A stretch of 64,000 bases of DNA, taken from assembly GCF_029892565.1 (NCBI RefSeq), contig NZ_JARXVH010000006.1, positions 372,001-436,000 of the forward strand. The letters run 5' to 3'. Below, in pieces: positions 1-8,901 of the stretch (the stretch's first letter is position 1; every line of letters starts with the position of its first letter). This DNA comes from Streptomyces pseudovenezuelae. Its GTDB lineage: Bacteria > Actinomycetota > Actinomycetes > Streptomycetales > Streptomycetaceae. The notes beneath the pieces are model-generated. The model worked only from the letters and a program-made list of their open reading frames with translations, had not been told where the DNA came from and ran no database searches. Made by a program: the position numbers and the translations under genes.

Positions 1-1745
1 GGCGTGCGCTCGCTGTCGCGGTCGGACTGTTGACCCTGATCACCGCGATCGCGAGCCGCAGCGACTTCGTCCGCCCGGTGACGTGGCTGGTGCTGGGGCC
101 CGCGGTCGTGGGAGCGGTGGGCGGACTCGCGCTGTTGGGGCGTCTGGACGGCAGGATCCGAGCCGAGAGCCGGGGTGTGGTGGAGGAACTGGCTCCCGCT
201 GGGAGTCGGGGTCCGGCGGACGACCCGGCCGGTGCCGAGGGCCGGGGCCTCGCGGACGGCTCGGCGGGTATCGGCGACCGGCACCCGGCGGACACCTCAC
301 CTCGTATCGACGACACCGCACCCGGGGGCGACCGGGAGCCGTCGGCGGCCGACCGGATCCGTGCCGCGGCCCAGCGCCGGAACCCGCTCGCCGCCCGGCG
401 CCATACCCCGCTCTCCGCCCGCAGTCGCTCCCTGCTCGCCGCGCTCGCCCTCGTCCTGCTCTTCGGCGGCCAGTTCGGCGAGGCCGCGGCCACCTCCGCC
501 GTGGCGAGCAGGCTGCGGCTCGGGAACATGGACGACTACGCGCCCTGGGGGGACCGTCAGGAGGAGCAGGCCTCGCTGATCGCGCGGGCGGACGGCTGGC
601 CCGAATACCGCACCGACCCGGGCCGGGAGCAGACCGTCGGTAACGACGCGCTCATGGTCGGCGGCCAGGGCGCCCAGTACTACAGCAGCCTCACCGCCGA
701 CGTCCTCAGCCGCACCCTCACCGCGTTCGGCGACGGCTGGACCTCCCGGGGCCGCAGCCTGCAGAGCCTGGACAACGCCGTCACCGACGCGATCTTCTCC
801 GTCGGCGCCCGGGTGCACTCCCCGCCCGACCCGCACCAGAACTGGTTCCCGCAGGACGGCTCCGGGCCCAGCATGACCCGCGAGGACGTACCGCCGCTGG
901 TCACGGTACGACCGTCCGACGCGTCCTCGCGGGCGGGCTTCGGCGCGTCCCCGTACCGCAACCAGGAACTCGTGCTCGGCGCCCGCGTCTACACAGTCCC
1001 CGAGGTCACGGTCCGCACGAGCAGCGGCAAGCCCCCGCGCGCCGGCGACGCCGCGCATCCCGGGCTGCTTGTCGACGTGCCCGCCAAGGGCAGCACCAAC
1101 ACCCCGACGATCACGGCCAGTTGCCCGGCCGGCAGCCAGGTCTATCTGTGGGCGCCGCACTACGCGGGCACCGCGCAGCTGGGCGACGGGCCGACCGGGC
1201 GGTTCCGGTCGGACGCGCTCGGCACCAAGATCGCCGCGATGGAGCCGCTCGGCACGGCCCCGGCTTCCGGGCGCCTGCGGATCGACCTCACCCCCAGCCG
1301 GGCGAGCCGCGTCCCCGAGGGCGCGGTCGGCTGTCTGGACACCGCCCGGCTGCACACCTCGGTCGAGCACCTCAAGGCCACCGGCGCCACCGAGGTGAGC
1401 GTCGACGACGGCACGATCAAGGCCCAACTCCCGGCGGGCAGCACCGGAACCGCCGTCGTGGCGGCTCCCCGCATCGCGGGCTGGCGGTGCGCGGCCGGCG
1501 ACGACTCCGCCGTACCGGCCAAGGCGTACCACGGTCTGATCGCCGTACCCCTCGACGGTTCCTCGACTTCTCTGACCTGCACCTTCCACCCGCCGGGGCT
1601 GCGTCTTGGCACCGCGGTCGCAGGCGCTTCGCTGCTCACCCTGATCCTGCTCGGCGTCCTCGGCGCCGTCCGCCGCCGACGGGCCGCCCGGCCGCCGGCC
1701 CCGTCGCCCACGACCACCAGACACCTCGACCGGGCGAGCGCGTGA
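1..1745 (+). CDS. YfhO-like membrane protein, 3' part only
   Basis: The frame is open from the first bases of the window, so the true start lies upstream and the TTG at 30 is not the start. About 580 residues are visible. They hold two membrane segments near the visible N-terminus, a long Gly/Asp/Pro-rich loop with imperfect repeats, another membrane segment, a large outside domain, and a last membrane helix followed by an Arg-rich cytoplasmic tail. The outside domain contains a stretch like the YfhO family (NDALMVGGQGAQYYSS). YfhO proteins are multi-pass membrane proteins linked to glycosylation of cell-envelope polymers. The glycosyltransferase and GtrA-like genes directly downstream fit a surface glycosylation unit. 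The family call is moderate; the substrate is unknown. Confidence 0.6.
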   Translation, partial: RALAVAVGLLTLITAIASRSDFVRPVTWLVLGPAVVGAVGGLALLGRLDGRIRAESRGVVEELAPAGSRGPADDPAGAEGRGLADGSAGIGDRHPADTSPRIDDTAPGGDREPSAADRIRAAAQRRNPLAARRHTPLSARSRSLLAALALVLLFGGQFGEAAATSAVASRLRLGNMDDYAPWGDRQEEQASLIARADGWPEYRTDPGREQTVGNDALMVGGQGAQYYSSLTADVLSRTLTAFGDGWTSRGRSLQSLDNAVTDAIFSVGARVHSPPDPHQNWFPQDGSGPSMTREDVPPLVTVRPSDASSRAGFGASPYRNQELVLGARVYTVPEVTVRTSSGKPPRAGDAAHPGLLVDVPAKGSTNTPTITASCPAGSQVYLWAPHYAGTAQLGDGPTGRFRSDALGTKIAAMEPLGTAPASGRLRIDLTPSRASRVPEGAVGCLDTARLHTSVEHLKATGATEVSVDDGTIKAQLPAGSTGTAVVAAPRIAGWRCAAGDDSAVPAKAYHGLIAVPLDGSSTSLTCTFHPPGLRLGTAVAGASLLTLILLGVLGAVRRRRAARPPAPSPTTTRHLDRASA

Positions 1746-1782
1746 CCCGCGCTCGGCGACCGTTTCCCAGGGGGGAAAGTCC

Positions 1783-2760
1783 ATGCTGATCTCGATCGTC
1801 GCACCGTGTTACGACGAGGAAGACGTCATAGAGCGCTTCCACGACCAGATCCAGAAGGTCGCGGAGGAGCTCCTTCCGCTCGGCCACGACATGGAGTTCG
1901 TGTACATAGACGACGGCAGCCGCGACCGCACGCTCATGGTCCTGGAGCGGCTCGCCGGGCTCGACAAGCGCGTGCGGTACGTCTCCTTCAGCCGCAACTT
2001 CGGCAAGGAGGCGGCGCTGTTGGCCGGTCTGCGCAACGCCTCCGGCGACTGTGTCGTCGTCATGGACGCGGACCTCCAGCACCCGCCGGAGCTGATCAAG
2101 CGCATGGTGGAGCTGCGCGCCGAGGGCTACGACCAGGTCATCGCCCGCCGCACCCGGACCGGCGACGGCATGGTCCGCACCCTCACCGCGCGCCTCTACT
2201 ACCGGTTCGTCAACCGGCTCATGGACGTGGAACTCGTCGACGGCGTCGGCGACTTCCGGCTGATGTCGCGCCGGGTGGTGGACGCGGTCCTGGACCTCAC
2301 CGAGTACAACCGCTTCTCCAAGGGCCTGTTCGCCTGGGTCGGCTTCCCCGCCACGACCTTCGAGTACGAGAACGCGGCCCGCGAGGCCGGCCGCACCTCC
2401 TGGTCCTTCAAGGGCCTGCTCAACTACGGCCTCGACGGGCTCCTCTCCTTCAACAACCGCCCGCTGCGCGCCGCCCTCTACCTCGGCATGGGCCTGCTGC
2501 TCTGCGCCGGCCTCTACACCGGGTGGATCGTGATCGCCGCGCTCGTCCATGGCGTCCAGACCCCCGGCTATGTCACGATCATCACCGCCGTCACCGGCGT
2601 CGCGGGGGTCCAGATGATCATGCTGGGCGTGATAGGCGAGTACACCGGCCGGATCTACTACGAGGTGAAGGGGCGCCCGCACTTCCTGGTGAAGGCGAGC
2701 AACGTGGAGCGGAAAGCGGACTGCCCCACGGACGGCAGGACGAAGGACCTCATTCCCTGA
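1783..2760 (+). CDS. family 2 glycosyltransferase (DPM1/GtrB type)
   Basis: This 325-residue protein opens with the GT2 fold (SIVAPCYDEEDVI) and carries the nucleotide-sugar DDGS motif, the metal-binding DADLQHP motif and the GDFRLMSR region typical of polyprenyl-phosphate glycosyltransferases. Two C-terminal membrane helices follow (roughly residues 230-290). Enzymes of this type move a sugar from a nucleotide donor to a polyprenyl phosphate on the cytoplasmic face. A purine-rich ribosome site (GGGGGGAAA) precedes the ATG. The stop overlaps the next start by one base (TGATG), so it is probably translated together with the GtrA-like flippase. The sugar cannot be deduced. Confidence 0.9.
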   Translation: MLISIVAPCYDEEDVIERFHDQIQKVAEELLPLGHDMEFVYIDDGSRDRTLMVLERLAGLDKRVRYVSFSRNFGKEAALLAGLRNASGDCVVVMDADLQHPPELIKRMVELRAEGYDQVIARRTRTGDGMVRTLTARLYYRFVNRLMDVELVDGVGDFRLMSRRVVDAVLDLTEYNRFSKGLFAWVGFPATTFEYENAAREAGRTSWSFKGLLNYGLDGLLSFNNRPLRAALYLGMGLLLCAGLYTGWIVIAALVHGVQTPGYVTIITAVTGVAGVQMIMLGVIGEYTGRIYYEVKGRPHFLVKASNVERKADCPTDGRTKDLIP

Positions 2761-3203
2761 TGGAGAGCTCCCTGAAGCCGAGTCCCTCGCCGTCGAGTTC
2801 TCCTGGACCGCGAGGTCTGCTGTCGCGGCAGATGATCGTCTTCGCCGTGATCGGGGTGGTGAACACGGGCACCTACTACGGCCCGTACCTGGTGTTCCTC
2901 ACCCGTTTCCCCTATCTGGTGGCCCATATTCTCGCGACGGCCATCAGCATGACCGGATCCTTTTTCCTGAACGCGCACTTCACATATCGGACCCGTCCGA
3001 CCTGGCGGAAATTCCTGCTCTTCCCGCTCACCAACGCGGCCAATTTCGTGGTCACGACGGCGGGCGTCTACGTGCTGGTCGACCTGCTGCACCTCGACAG
3101 CCGCTACGCCCCGCTGCTCGCCTCGCTGGCGGCGATCCCGGTGACGTTCGTGGTCTCGCGGCGGATCATGCTGCCGAAGGCGGAGACCGACGGGATTGCA
3201 TAA
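2760..3203 (+). CDS. GtrA-like membrane protein
   Basis: This 147-residue protein starts at the ATG that overlaps the glycosyltransferase stop. After a Ser/Pro-rich N-terminus it has four hydrophobic segments and the GtrA-type pattern: FAVIGVVNTGTYYG early, then SFFLNAHFTYR, and a final helix ending VSRRIMLP. GtrA proteins are thought to flip polyprenyl-linked sugars across the membrane, and they usually sit next to a GtrB-type glycosyltransferase, as here. Its TAA stop lies inside the ARG box that controls argC, so the end of this unit and the arginine operator overlap. Confidence 0.85.
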   Translation: MESSLKPSPSPSSSPGPRGLLSRQMIVFAVIGVVNTGTYYGPYLVFLTRFPYLVAHILATAISMTGSFFLNAHFTYRTRPTWRKFLLFPLTNAANFVVTTAGVYVLVDLLHLDSRYAPLLASLAAIPVTFVVSRRIMLPKAETDGIA

Positions 3204-3222
3204 ACGTGCATAGAAACGTATA
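3195..3222 (+). promoter_or_regulatory. ARG box (ArgR operator) before argC
   Basis: The stretch has TGCAT at 3197-3201 and again at 3207-3211, followed by the related GAAACGTATAG, about 30 bases before the argC start. Streptomyces ArgR boxes are built from weak palindromes of this kind. A second such region precedes argG, and argR itself closes this operon, so arginine-dependent autorepression is likely. The box overlaps the stop codon of the upstream GtrA-like gene. Confidence 0.75.
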
Positions 3223-3248
3223 GTCATGCCATCCAGGAGGAGGATGAC

Positions 3249-4277
3249 ATGGCGGTACGTGCGGCGGTGGCCGGGGCGAGCGGATACGCGGGCGGCGAGC
3301 TCCTGCGACTGCTCCTCGCGCACCCCGAGGTCGAGATCGGCGCCCTGACCGGCAACTCCAACGCCGGACAGAGACTCGGCGCGCTCCAACCGCATCTGCT
3401 GCCGCTGGCCGACCGGGTGCTCCAGGAGACCACCCCCGAAGTCCTCGCCGGCCACGACGTCGTCTTCCTCGCCCTGCCCCACGGCCAGTCCGCCGCCGTC
3501 GCCGAACAGCTCGGCCCCGACGTGCTCGTGGTCGACATGGGCGCCGACTTCCGGCTGAAGGACACGGCCGACTGGGAGAAGTTCTACGGCTCCGCGCACG
3601 CCGGCACCTGGCCGTACGGCCTGCCCGAACTGCCGGGCGCACGCGCCGCGTTGGAGGGGTCCAAGCGCATCGCGGTGCCCGGTTGCTATCCGACCGCCGC
3701 CTCCCTCGCCCTCTTCCCGGCCTACGCCGCGGGGCTCGCCGAGAACGAGGCCGTGATCGTCGCCGCCTCCGGCACGTCCGGCGCCGGCAAGGCGGCCAAG
3801 CCGCATCTGCTGGGCAGCGAGGTCATGGGGTCCATGTCGCCGTACGGCGTCGGGGGCGGACACCGGCACACCCCCGAGATCATCCAGAACCTCGGCGCGG
3901 TGGCGGGCGAGCCGGTCGCCGTCTCCTTCACGCCGACCCTCGCGCCGATGCCCCGCGGCATCCTCGCCACCTGCACCGCGAAGGCGAGGCCCGGCGTCAC
4001 CGCCGAGGCCGTCCGCGCCGCCTACGAGAAGGCCTTCGCCGACGAGCCCTTCGTCCATCTGCTCCCCGAGGGGCAGTGGCCCGCCACGGCGTCCGTCTAC
4101 GGTTCCAACGCCGTTCAGGTGCAGGTCGCGTACGACGAGGCCGTGGGACGGATCATCGCGATCAGCGCCATCGACAACCTGACCAAGGGCACCGCGGGAG
4201 GTGCCCTGCAGAGCATGAACCTCGCCCTCGGGCTCGACGAGTCCACCGGGCTGACCACGATCGGAGTCGCGCCGTGA
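3249..4277 (+). CDS. argC: N-acetyl-gamma-glutamyl-phosphate reductase
   Basis: This 342-residue enzyme reduces N-acetylglutamyl phosphate to the semialdehyde with NADPH, the third step of arginine synthesis. The N-terminal nucleotide-binding site reads GASGYAGGELLRLL, and the catalytic cysteine is Cys146 in VPGCYPTAA. The length is normal for the short ArgC type. The ATG at 3249 has AGGAGGAGG upstream; a nearer ATG at 3244 is out of frame. It is the first gene of a tightly packed arg operon and overlaps argJ by four bases (GTGA). Confidence 0.98.
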   Translation: MAVRAAVAGASGYAGGELLRLLLAHPEVEIGALTGNSNAGQRLGALQPHLLPLADRVLQETTPEVLAGHDVVFLALPHGQSAAVAEQLGPDVLVVDMGADFRLKDTADWEKFYGSAHAGTWPYGLPELPGARAALEGSKRIAVPGCYPTAASLALFPAYAAGLAENEAVIVAASGTSGAGKAAKPHLLGSEVMGSMSPYGVGGGHRHTPEIIQNLGAVAGEPVAVSFTPTLAPMPRGILATCTAKARPGVTAEAVRAAYEKAFADEPFVHLLPEGQWPATASVYGSNAVQVQVAYDEAVGRIIAISAIDNLTKGTAGGALQSMNLALGLDESTGLTTIGVAP

Positions 4278-5443
4278 GTGTGACGGCAGCACAGGGATTC
4301 ACGGCCGCGGGCATCGCCGCCGGGATCAAGGAGAACGGCAACCCCGACCTGGCCCTCGTGGTCAACAACGGGCCCCGGCTCGCCGCCGCGGGCGTCTTCA
4401 CCTCCAACCGCGTCAAAGCCGCGCCGGTGCTCTGGTCCGAGCAGGTCCTCAAGGGCGGCAAGGTCTCCGCCGTCGTCCTCAACTCCGGTGGCGCCAACGC
4501 CTGTACGGGGCCGAAGGGCTTCCAGGACACGCACGCCACCGCCGAGAGGGTCGCGGACACGCTCGGACTCAACGCCGCCGAGGTCGCCGTCGCCTCCACC
4601 GGACTCATCGGGCTGCTGCTCCCGATGGACAAGCTGCTTCCGGGAGTCGGGACCGCCGCCGGTCAACTCTCCCCGCACGGGGGCGAGAAGGCCGCCATCG
4701 CCATCAAGACCACCGACTCCGTCCACAAGACGGCCGTCGTGACGAAGGGCGGCGAGGACGGCAAGGGCGGCTGGACCGTCGGCGGCATGGCCAAGGGCGC
4801 CGGCATGCTCGCCCCCGGCCTCGCCACCATGCTCGTCGTCCTCACCACCGACGCCGACGTCGAAAGTGACGTACTGGACAAGGCACTTCGGGCCGCCACG
4901 CGCACCACCTTCGACCGGGTCGACTCCGACGGCTGCATGTCCACCAACGACACCGTGCTGCTGCTCGCCTCCGGCGCCTCCCAAGTCACCCCGGAACACG
5001 CCGAGTTCGCGGAAGCCGTCCGTGCCGTCTGTGACGACCTCGGCCAGCAGCTCATCCGCGACGCCGAGGGCGCCAGCAAGGACATCAAGGTCGAGGTGGT
5101 CAACGCGGCGAGCGAGGACGACGCCGTCGAGGTGGGCCGCTCCATCGCCCGCAACAACCTCCTCAAGTGCGCGATCCACGGCGAAGACCCCAACTGGGGG
5201 CGGGTGTTGTCCGCGATCGGCACGACGCGGGCCGCCTTCGAGCCCGACCGGCTCAACGTCGCGATCAACGGCGTCTGGGTCTGCAAGAACGGCGGTGTCG
5301 GCGAGGACCGCGAGAAGGTCGACATGCGCTACCGCGAGGTGCACATCGTCGCCGACCTCGCCGCCGGCTCCGAGACGGCCACCATCTGGACCAACGACCT
5401 CACCGCCGACTACGTCCACGAGAACAGCGCCTACTCCTCATGA
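4274..5443 (+). CDS. argJ: bifunctional ornithine acetyltransferase / N-acetylglutamate synthase
   Basis: This 389-residue protein recycles the acetyl group from N-acetylornithine to glutamate. The self-cleavage site is visible as KGAGMLAPGLATML, with the N-terminal nucleophile Thr185 of the beta chain. The conserved C-terminal region GEDPNWGRVLSAIG and the terminal NSAYSS are present. The start is the GTG at 4274, which overlaps the argC stop. The larger open frame upstream of it is only the out-of-frame shadow of argC. The stop overlaps the argB start (ATGA). Confidence 0.97.
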   Translation: MSVTAAQGFTAAGIAAGIKENGNPDLALVVNNGPRLAAAGVFTSNRVKAAPVLWSEQVLKGGKVSAVVLNSGGANACTGPKGFQDTHATAERVADTLGLNAAEVAVASTGLIGLLLPMDKLLPGVGTAAGQLSPHGGEKAAIAIKTTDSVHKTAVVTKGGEDGKGGWTVGGMAKGAGMLAPGLATMLVVLTTDADVESDVLDKALRAATRTTFDRVDSDGCMSTNDTVLLLASGASQVTPEHAEFAEAVRAVCDDLGQQLIRDAEGASKDIKVEVVNAASEDDAVEVGRSIARNNLLKCAIHGEDPNWGRVLSAIGTTRAAFEPDRLNVAINGVWVCKNGGVGEDREKVDMRYREVHIVADLAAGSETATIWTNDLTADYVHENSAYSS

Positions 5444-6348
5444 GCACTACGCGTAAGCACACCGCCCTCCCCAAGGCCCAGATCCTCATCGAGGCGCTGC
5501 CCTGGCTGGTCCGGCACAACGGCAAGACGGTCGTCATCAAGTTCGGCGGCAACGCCATGATCGACGAGGACCTGAAGGCCGCGTTCGCCCAGGACGTCGT
5601 GTTCCTGCATCACGCCGGCCTCAAGCCGGTCGTCGTGCACGGCGGCGGCCCGCAGATCAGCGCCGCCCTCGACAAGCACGGCATCGTCAGCGAGTTCAAG
5701 GCCGGCCTGCGCGTCACCACCGAGGACGCCATGGACGTCGTACGGATGGTGCTCGCCGGCCAGGTCCAGCGCGAACTGGTCGGGCTGCTCAACCAACACG
5801 GGCCGCTGGCCGTGGGGTTGACCGGCGAGGACGCGCACACCATCACCGCCACCAAGCACCGGCCCGAGATCGACGGCGAGTTGGTCGACATCGGGCGGGT
5901 GGGCGAGATCACCGCGATCGACACGGGCGCGATCGAGGCACTGCTCGCCGACGGCCGTATCCCGGTCGTCTCGTCGATCGCCCGTAGCCAGGACGACGGA
6001 CATGTCTACAACGTCAATGCTGATACGGCGGCTGCGGCACTCGCTGCGGCACTGGGCGCCGAAACCCTCATGGTCCTCACCGACGTCGAGGGCCTCTACG
6101 AGGACTGGCCGCACTCCGACGAGGTGATCAGCCGCCTCACCGCTTCCCAACTGGAGAAGCTGCTGCCGGATTTGAGCTCCGGCATGGTGCCGAAGATGGA
6201 GGGCTGTCTGCACGCCGTGCGCGGCGGAGTCACCACCGCCCGCGTCATCGACGGCCGGGTCCAGCACTCGATCCTGCTGGAGATCTTCACCGACGAGGGC
6301 ATCGGCACGATGGTCGTGGCCGATGAGCAGGAGGGGGACGCCGAATGA
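5440..6348 (+). CDS. argB: acetylglutamate kinase
   Basis: This 302-residue amino-acid kinase phosphorylates N-acetylglutamate, usually the arginine-inhibited step. Seen are the phosphate-binding VIKFGGNAM near residue 28, VVHGGGPQIS, the NVNADTAAAALA nucleotide region and MVPKMEGC near the C-terminus. It starts at the ATG at 5440, overlapping the argJ stop by four bases, and ends overlapping the argD ATG by four bases. That arrangement suggests tight translational coupling along the operon. Confidence 0.98.
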   Translation: MSTTRKHTALPKAQILIEALPWLVRHNGKTVVIKFGGNAMIDEDLKAAFAQDVVFLHHAGLKPVVVHGGGPQISAALDKHGIVSEFKAGLRVTTEDAMDVVRMVLAGQVQRELVGLLNQHGPLAVGLTGEDAHTITATKHRPEIDGELVDIGRVGEITAIDTGAIEALLADGRIPVVSSIARSQDDGHVYNVNADTAAAALAAALGAETLMVLTDVEGLYEDWPHSDEVISRLTASQLEKLLPDLSSGMVPKMEGCLHAVRGGVTTARVIDGRVQHSILLEIFTDEGIGTMVVADEQEGDAE

Positions 6349-7532
6349 CCGCCAACGATGAGTTGACCGAGCGGTGGCAGGGCTCGCTCATGAACAACTA
6401 CGGCACCCCGCGGCTGCCCCTCGTGCGCGGCGCGGGCGCCAAGCTGTGGGACGCCGACGGCAAGGAGTACGTCGACTTCGTCGGCGGCATCGCGGTCAAC
6501 GCGCTCGGCCACGCCCACCCGGCGATCGTCGAGGCCGTCAGCAAGCAGATCGCCTCGCTGGGCCATGTCTCCAACCTCTTCATCGCCGAACCGCCCGTCG
6601 TCCTCGCCGAACGGCTCCTCCAGCTGTTCGGCCGGGACGGCAAGGTCTACTTCTGCAACTCGGGCGCCGAGGCCAACGAGGGCGCCTTCAAGATCGGCCG
6701 GCTGACCGGCCGGCCGCACATGGTCGCCACCGAGGGCGGCTTCCACGGCCGCACCATGGGCGCCCTCGCGCTCACCGGCCAGCCCGGCAAGCGGGAGCCC
6801 TTCCTGCCGCTGCCCGGCGATGTCACCCATGTTCCCTACGGCGACGCGCAGGCGCTGGCCGCCGCGGTGACCGAGGAGACCGCGCTCGTGGTCATCGAGC
6901 CGGTCCAGGGCGAGAACGGCGCGGTGGTGCCGCCGGCCGGCTATCTCAAGGCGGCGCGGGCGATCACCGCGGCCACCGGCTCGCTGCTGGTCCTCGACGA
7001 GGTGCAGACCGGCGTCGGGCGTACCGGTCACTGGTTCGAGTACCAGGCCCACGACGGCGTGCTGCCCGACATCGTGACTCTTGCCAAGGGGCTCGGCGGC
7101 GGGCTGCCGCTCGGCGCCACCGTCGCCTTCGGACGCGCCGCGGAGTTGCTCCAGCCGGGCCACCACGGCACGACCTTCGGCGGCAACCCCGTCGCCTGCG
7201 CCGCCGGACTCGCCGTCCTCGACACCATCGAGAACGAGGGGTTGCTGGAGAACGTCAAGCGGCAGAGCGAGAAGTTGCGGGACGGAATCGAGTCACTCGG
7301 CCACCCCGTGATCGACCATGTCCGGGGCGCGGGCCTCCTCCTGGGTATCGTGCTCACCGAGCCGCTCGCGCCCAAGGTGCAGCAGGCGGCTCAGGAGGCC
7401 GGTTTCCTGGTGAACGCGCCCGCCCCCGACGTCGTACGGCTGATGCCACCGCTGAATCTTCGCGACGACGAGGTGGACGCGTTGATCGCTGCGCTGCCCG
7501 GCGTCCTTGACGAGGCATACGGGGATGGATGA
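6345..7532 (+). CDS. argD: acetylornithine aminotransferase
   Basis: This 395-residue class III PLP aminotransferase converts N-acetylglutamate semialdehyde to N-acetylornithine. The PLP lysine is Lys248 in LAKGLGGGLP. The preceding VLDEVQTGVGRTG (PLP-binding Asp) and NSGAEANEGAFK are both intact, and TFGGNPVACAAG is present. The ATG overlaps the argB stop. It is separated from argR by 21 bases. Confidence 0.97.
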   Translation: MTANDELTERWQGSLMNNYGTPRLPLVRGAGAKLWDADGKEYVDFVGGIAVNALGHAHPAIVEAVSKQIASLGHVSNLFIAEPPVVLAERLLQLFGRDGKVYFCNSGAEANEGAFKIGRLTGRPHMVATEGGFHGRTMGALALTGQPGKREPFLPLPGDVTHVPYGDAQALAAAVTEETALVVIEPVQGENGAVVPPAGYLKAARAITAATGSLLVLDEVQTGVGRTGHWFEYQAHDGVLPDIVTLAKGLGGGLPLGATVAFGRAAELLQPGHHGTTFGGNPVACAAGLAVLDTIENEGLLENVKRQSEKLRDGIESLGHPVIDHVRGAGLLLGIVLTEPLAPKVQQAAQEAGFLVNAPAPDVVRLMPPLNLRDDEVDALIAALPGVLDEAYGDG

Positions 7533-7553
7533 TCCGGGAATGAGACGACGACG

Positions 7554-8096
7554 ATGAGCCAGGCGCAGGACGACGACGTACAGCATGCCGGGCCCGCCGT
7601 GCCGCAGACGCGGACCGCGCGGCATCGGCGGATCGTGGACATCCTCAATCGGCAGGCGGTGCGGTCGCAGAGTCAGCTGGCCAAGTTGCTGGCGGACGAC
7701 GGGCTGACGGTTACTCAGGCGACGTTGTCCCGGGACCTCGACGAGTTGAACGCGGTGAAGATCCGTAATGCCGAGGGGGATCTCATCTACGCGGTGCCCA
7801 GTGAGGGGGGTTTTCGGACTCCTCGGGCGCCGTTGGGGGAGTCGGCCAAGGAAGAGCGGATGCGGCGGCTCTCTTCCGAGCTGCTGATCTCCGCGGAGGC
7901 TTCGGCGAATCTTGTGGTTCTGCGGACGCCGCCTGGTGCTGCGCAGTTCTTGGCCTCGGCGATTGATCAAGCCGAGCTGCATGACATTCTCGGGACTATC
8001 GCCGGCGATGACACGCTGCTGTTGATCAGCCGGGAGGCCACGGGGGGTCAGGCGCTCGCGGAGCATTTGCTGAGGTTGGCTCAGAACGGCCACTGA
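7554..8096 (+). CDS. argR: arginine repressor
   Basis: This 180-residue regulator has an N-terminal winged-helix domain (about residues 22-90, with SQSQLAKLLADDGLTVTQATLSRDLDEL) and a C-terminal hexamerisation and arginine-binding domain containing GTIAGDDT. With arginine bound, ArgR represses arg genes through ARG boxes such as those before argC and argG. As last gene of argCJBDR it is probably autoregulated. Codon third positions are noticeably less GC-rich than in argCJBD. It ends four bases from the convergent apbE stop. Confidence 0.96.
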   Translation: MSQAQDDDVQHAGPAVPQTRTARHRRIVDILNRQAVRSQSQLAKLLADDGLTVTQATLSRDLDELNAVKIRNAEGDLIYAVPSEGGFRTPRAPLGESAKEERMRRLSSELLISAEASANLVVLRTPPGAAQFLASAIDQAELHDILGTIAGDDTLLLISREATGGQALAEHLLRLAQNGH

Positions 8097-8100
8097 GGGG

Positions 8101-8901
8101 TTACCCCAGTCGGGACGCCAGGCCGCCTGTGCATCTGACCTCGTCGCCTGCCGTTATGAGCAGGGCCTCTACGTCCGGCAATGACTCCAGCCAACGCAAG
8201 CCCTGTCTTGAGCCCATTGCGAAAGCTGCTGTTGCCCAGCAGTCCGCCCAGGTCAGTTGGGGGGCCACCACCGTTACGGCCACCAGGTCGGTGATGGCCG
8301 AGCGGCCCGTGCTGGGGTCCACGATGTGGGTGCCGCGTTCTGATGTGCCGGAGGTCGCCACGGCCAGTTCGTCCTTGCCGGCGGCTGAGATGACCGCTGC
8401 CAGGCCGCCCGGGCGGATCGGGTCCGACACGCCTACGCGCCAAGGGCGTTGGGGGCCGGGGACGCCCAGGAGTTGGACGTCGCCGCCGCCGTTGACGCTT
8501 ACGCCCGTCGCGCCGGCCGCTCGTAGCAGGCGGGCCGCGCGTTCGGCGGACCAGCCCTTGACGATGCCGGTGGGGTCGAGCTGGCCCTGATACCTCGTGC
8601 TGAACCAGCCGTCGCTCAACCGCTCGGCCTGGGCGCCCAGTTCGAGGACCTCGGCGACCTCGGGGTCGCACTCCTCAAGTGCCAGCTCGCCGCGGGCCAG
8701 CCGGGAGAGCTGGCTGCCGTCGCGGTAGGTGCTGAACACCTCGTCCACCCGGTGCAGTCCGGCGACGGCCTCCTCCAGCGCCACGCGCACCGCACCGGGC
8801 TCCCCACCGCGGACGTCGAAGGAGAAGACGGTCCCCATGACCTCCTCCGCATGACGTACCACGGCGGGAGCCTCTGCCGACTCGGCCACCGCCTCAGCCA
8901 C
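8101..8901 (-). CDS. apbE: FAD:protein FMN transferase (ApbE family)
   Basis: This 266-residue ApbE-like protein moves FMN from FAD onto a Ser/Thr of a partner protein. Characteristic parts are MGTVFSFDV near the start, STYRDGSQLSRL, DPTGIVKGWSAERA, VNGGGDVQLLG and the metal-site region GTSERGTHIVDPSTGRS. I chose the GTG at 8901 because it overlaps the end of the FMN-binding gene by eight bases. The frame stays open further upstream, but only inside that gene. The partner next door carries two flavinylation motifs, so substrate and enzyme are encoded together. No export signal is evident at this start. Confidence 0.92.
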   Translation of the reverse strand: MAEAVAESAEAPAVVRHAEEVMGTVFSFDVRGGEPGAVRVALEEAVAGLHRVDEVFSTYRDGSQLSRLARGELALEECDPEVAEVLELGAQAERLSDGWFSTRYQGQLDPTGIVKGWSAERAARLLRAAGATGVSVNGGGDVQLLGVPGPQRPWRVGVSDPIRPGGLAAVISAAGKDELAVATSGTSERGTHIVDPSTGRSAITDLVAVTVVAPQLTWADCWATAAFAMGSRQGLRWLESLPDVEALLITAGDEVRCTGGLASRLG

